The notes below the pieces were generated by a model. It was not told the origin of the DNA. It saw nothing but the letters and a program-made list of their open reading frames with translations, and did no database searches. The position numbers and the translations under genes were made by a program. Below are positions 63,739 to 64,000 of a stretch of DNA of 64,000 nt, piece by piece. Location: contig NC_088711.1 of assembly GCF_963576615.1 (NCBI RefSeq), positions 5,518,001 through 5,582,000 on the forward strand, read 5' to 3'. The stretch's first letter is position 1, and each line of letters opens with the position of its first letter. The stretch comes from Watersipora subatra. Its lineage: Eukaryota; Bryozoa; Gymnolaemata; Cheilostomatida; Watersiporidae.

Positions 63739-64000
63739 ATAGTAAGCTTTAAACTTTTGACATAAGTTTTATCATTGCGAAACATTTTTCTTTTAACGGA
63801 TACCGGATATACCGTATAACGGATACAGATAACTCGCCGTGGCAAGTTCAGCGACCTATATCTTTTAATAACGTATATAATCAGTACTAATCGCCAAATT
63901 TAAGTTTGAGATAAATTATTGTCGATATCGTGGGGCCGAATAAATTAGCCCCAACGAAAAAAGACAAATAAGCACTGTGTTGCATATACTTAGGTCCCAA

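Larger units (their letters stand above)
62345..64000 (+). mobile_element. Repeat block copy B (ACTAGTTGTACTACCCGG..), split by a LINE
   Basis: It matches 33217-34045 in order, up to AATCGCCAAATTT and AAATTAGCCC near 63950. It starts with the hairpin ACCCGG-CCTTGC-CCGGGT. It is interrupted between about 63130 and 63740 by a minus-strand LINE fragment. Confidence 0.65.

Overview
The window is nuclear DNA from an animal. Genes are split by GT-AG introns, the sequence is AT-rich, and it is crowded with retroelements, short inverted-repeat transposons and minisatellites. An invertebrate-type (i-type) lysozyme, a Ty3/Gypsy element, an RLE-class LINE and a THAP/P-type transposon point to an invertebrate, plausibly a lophotrochozoan such as a mollusc or bryozoan. 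The species cannot be fixed from the sequence.

Four host genes are supported, all on the + strand. (1) A secreted i-type lysozyme (9352-15555, 3 exons, 137 aa). (2) An asteroid-homologue/XPG-like nuclease, ASTE1 (23535-35700, 10 exons, about 705 aa). (3) GMP reductase (44802-53667, 7 exons, 351 aa). (4) The 5' end of an AGO1-type Argonaute (about 59326 to beyond the window edge). Reading frames and intron phases join cleanly at every junction except ASTE1 exons 1-2 and 2-3. They do not form an operon or an obvious pathway: the roles are antibacterial defence, DNA processing, purine salvage and small-RNA silencing.

Layout. 1-2.76 kb: 3' part of a Gypsy retrotransposon with an antisense zinc-finger ORF. 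2.9-6.2 kb: three minisatellites and a 5'-truncated LINE. 7.9-8.4 kb: tRNA-like SINEs. 9.35-15.6 kb: the lysozyme, whose first intron is 94% a 17-bp satellite of about 293 copies. 17.5-20.2 kb: a TTAA-flanked inverted-repeat element, a fragment of it and a SINE. 22.9 kb: a 180-bp hAT-type MITE. 23.5-35.7 kb: ASTE1, with a 34-bp minisatellite ending at one splice acceptor and nested transposons plus an alternating purine/pyrimidine tract in its last intron. 35.9-40.5 kb: a decayed minus-strand RLE LINE bounded by (TA)n, with a tRNA-like 5' head and a 1.1-kb hAT-type insertion. 40.8-43.9 kb: an internally deleted THAP/P-like transposon. 44.8-53.7 kb: GMP reductase. 55.1-56.9 kb: a Helitron-like repeat fragment and a piggyBac-like insertion. 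57-58 kb: a second RLE LINE 3' end beside (TA)n. 59.3-64 kb: the Argonaute 5' exons and a second copy of the composite repeat found in ASTE1.

The most striking structures are the cytosine-free satellite filling the lysozyme intron, the antisense zinc-finger unit in the Gypsy element, the tRNA-headed LINE bounded by TA microsatellites, and several insertions dated by exact target-site duplications or by paralogous empty sites in the same window.
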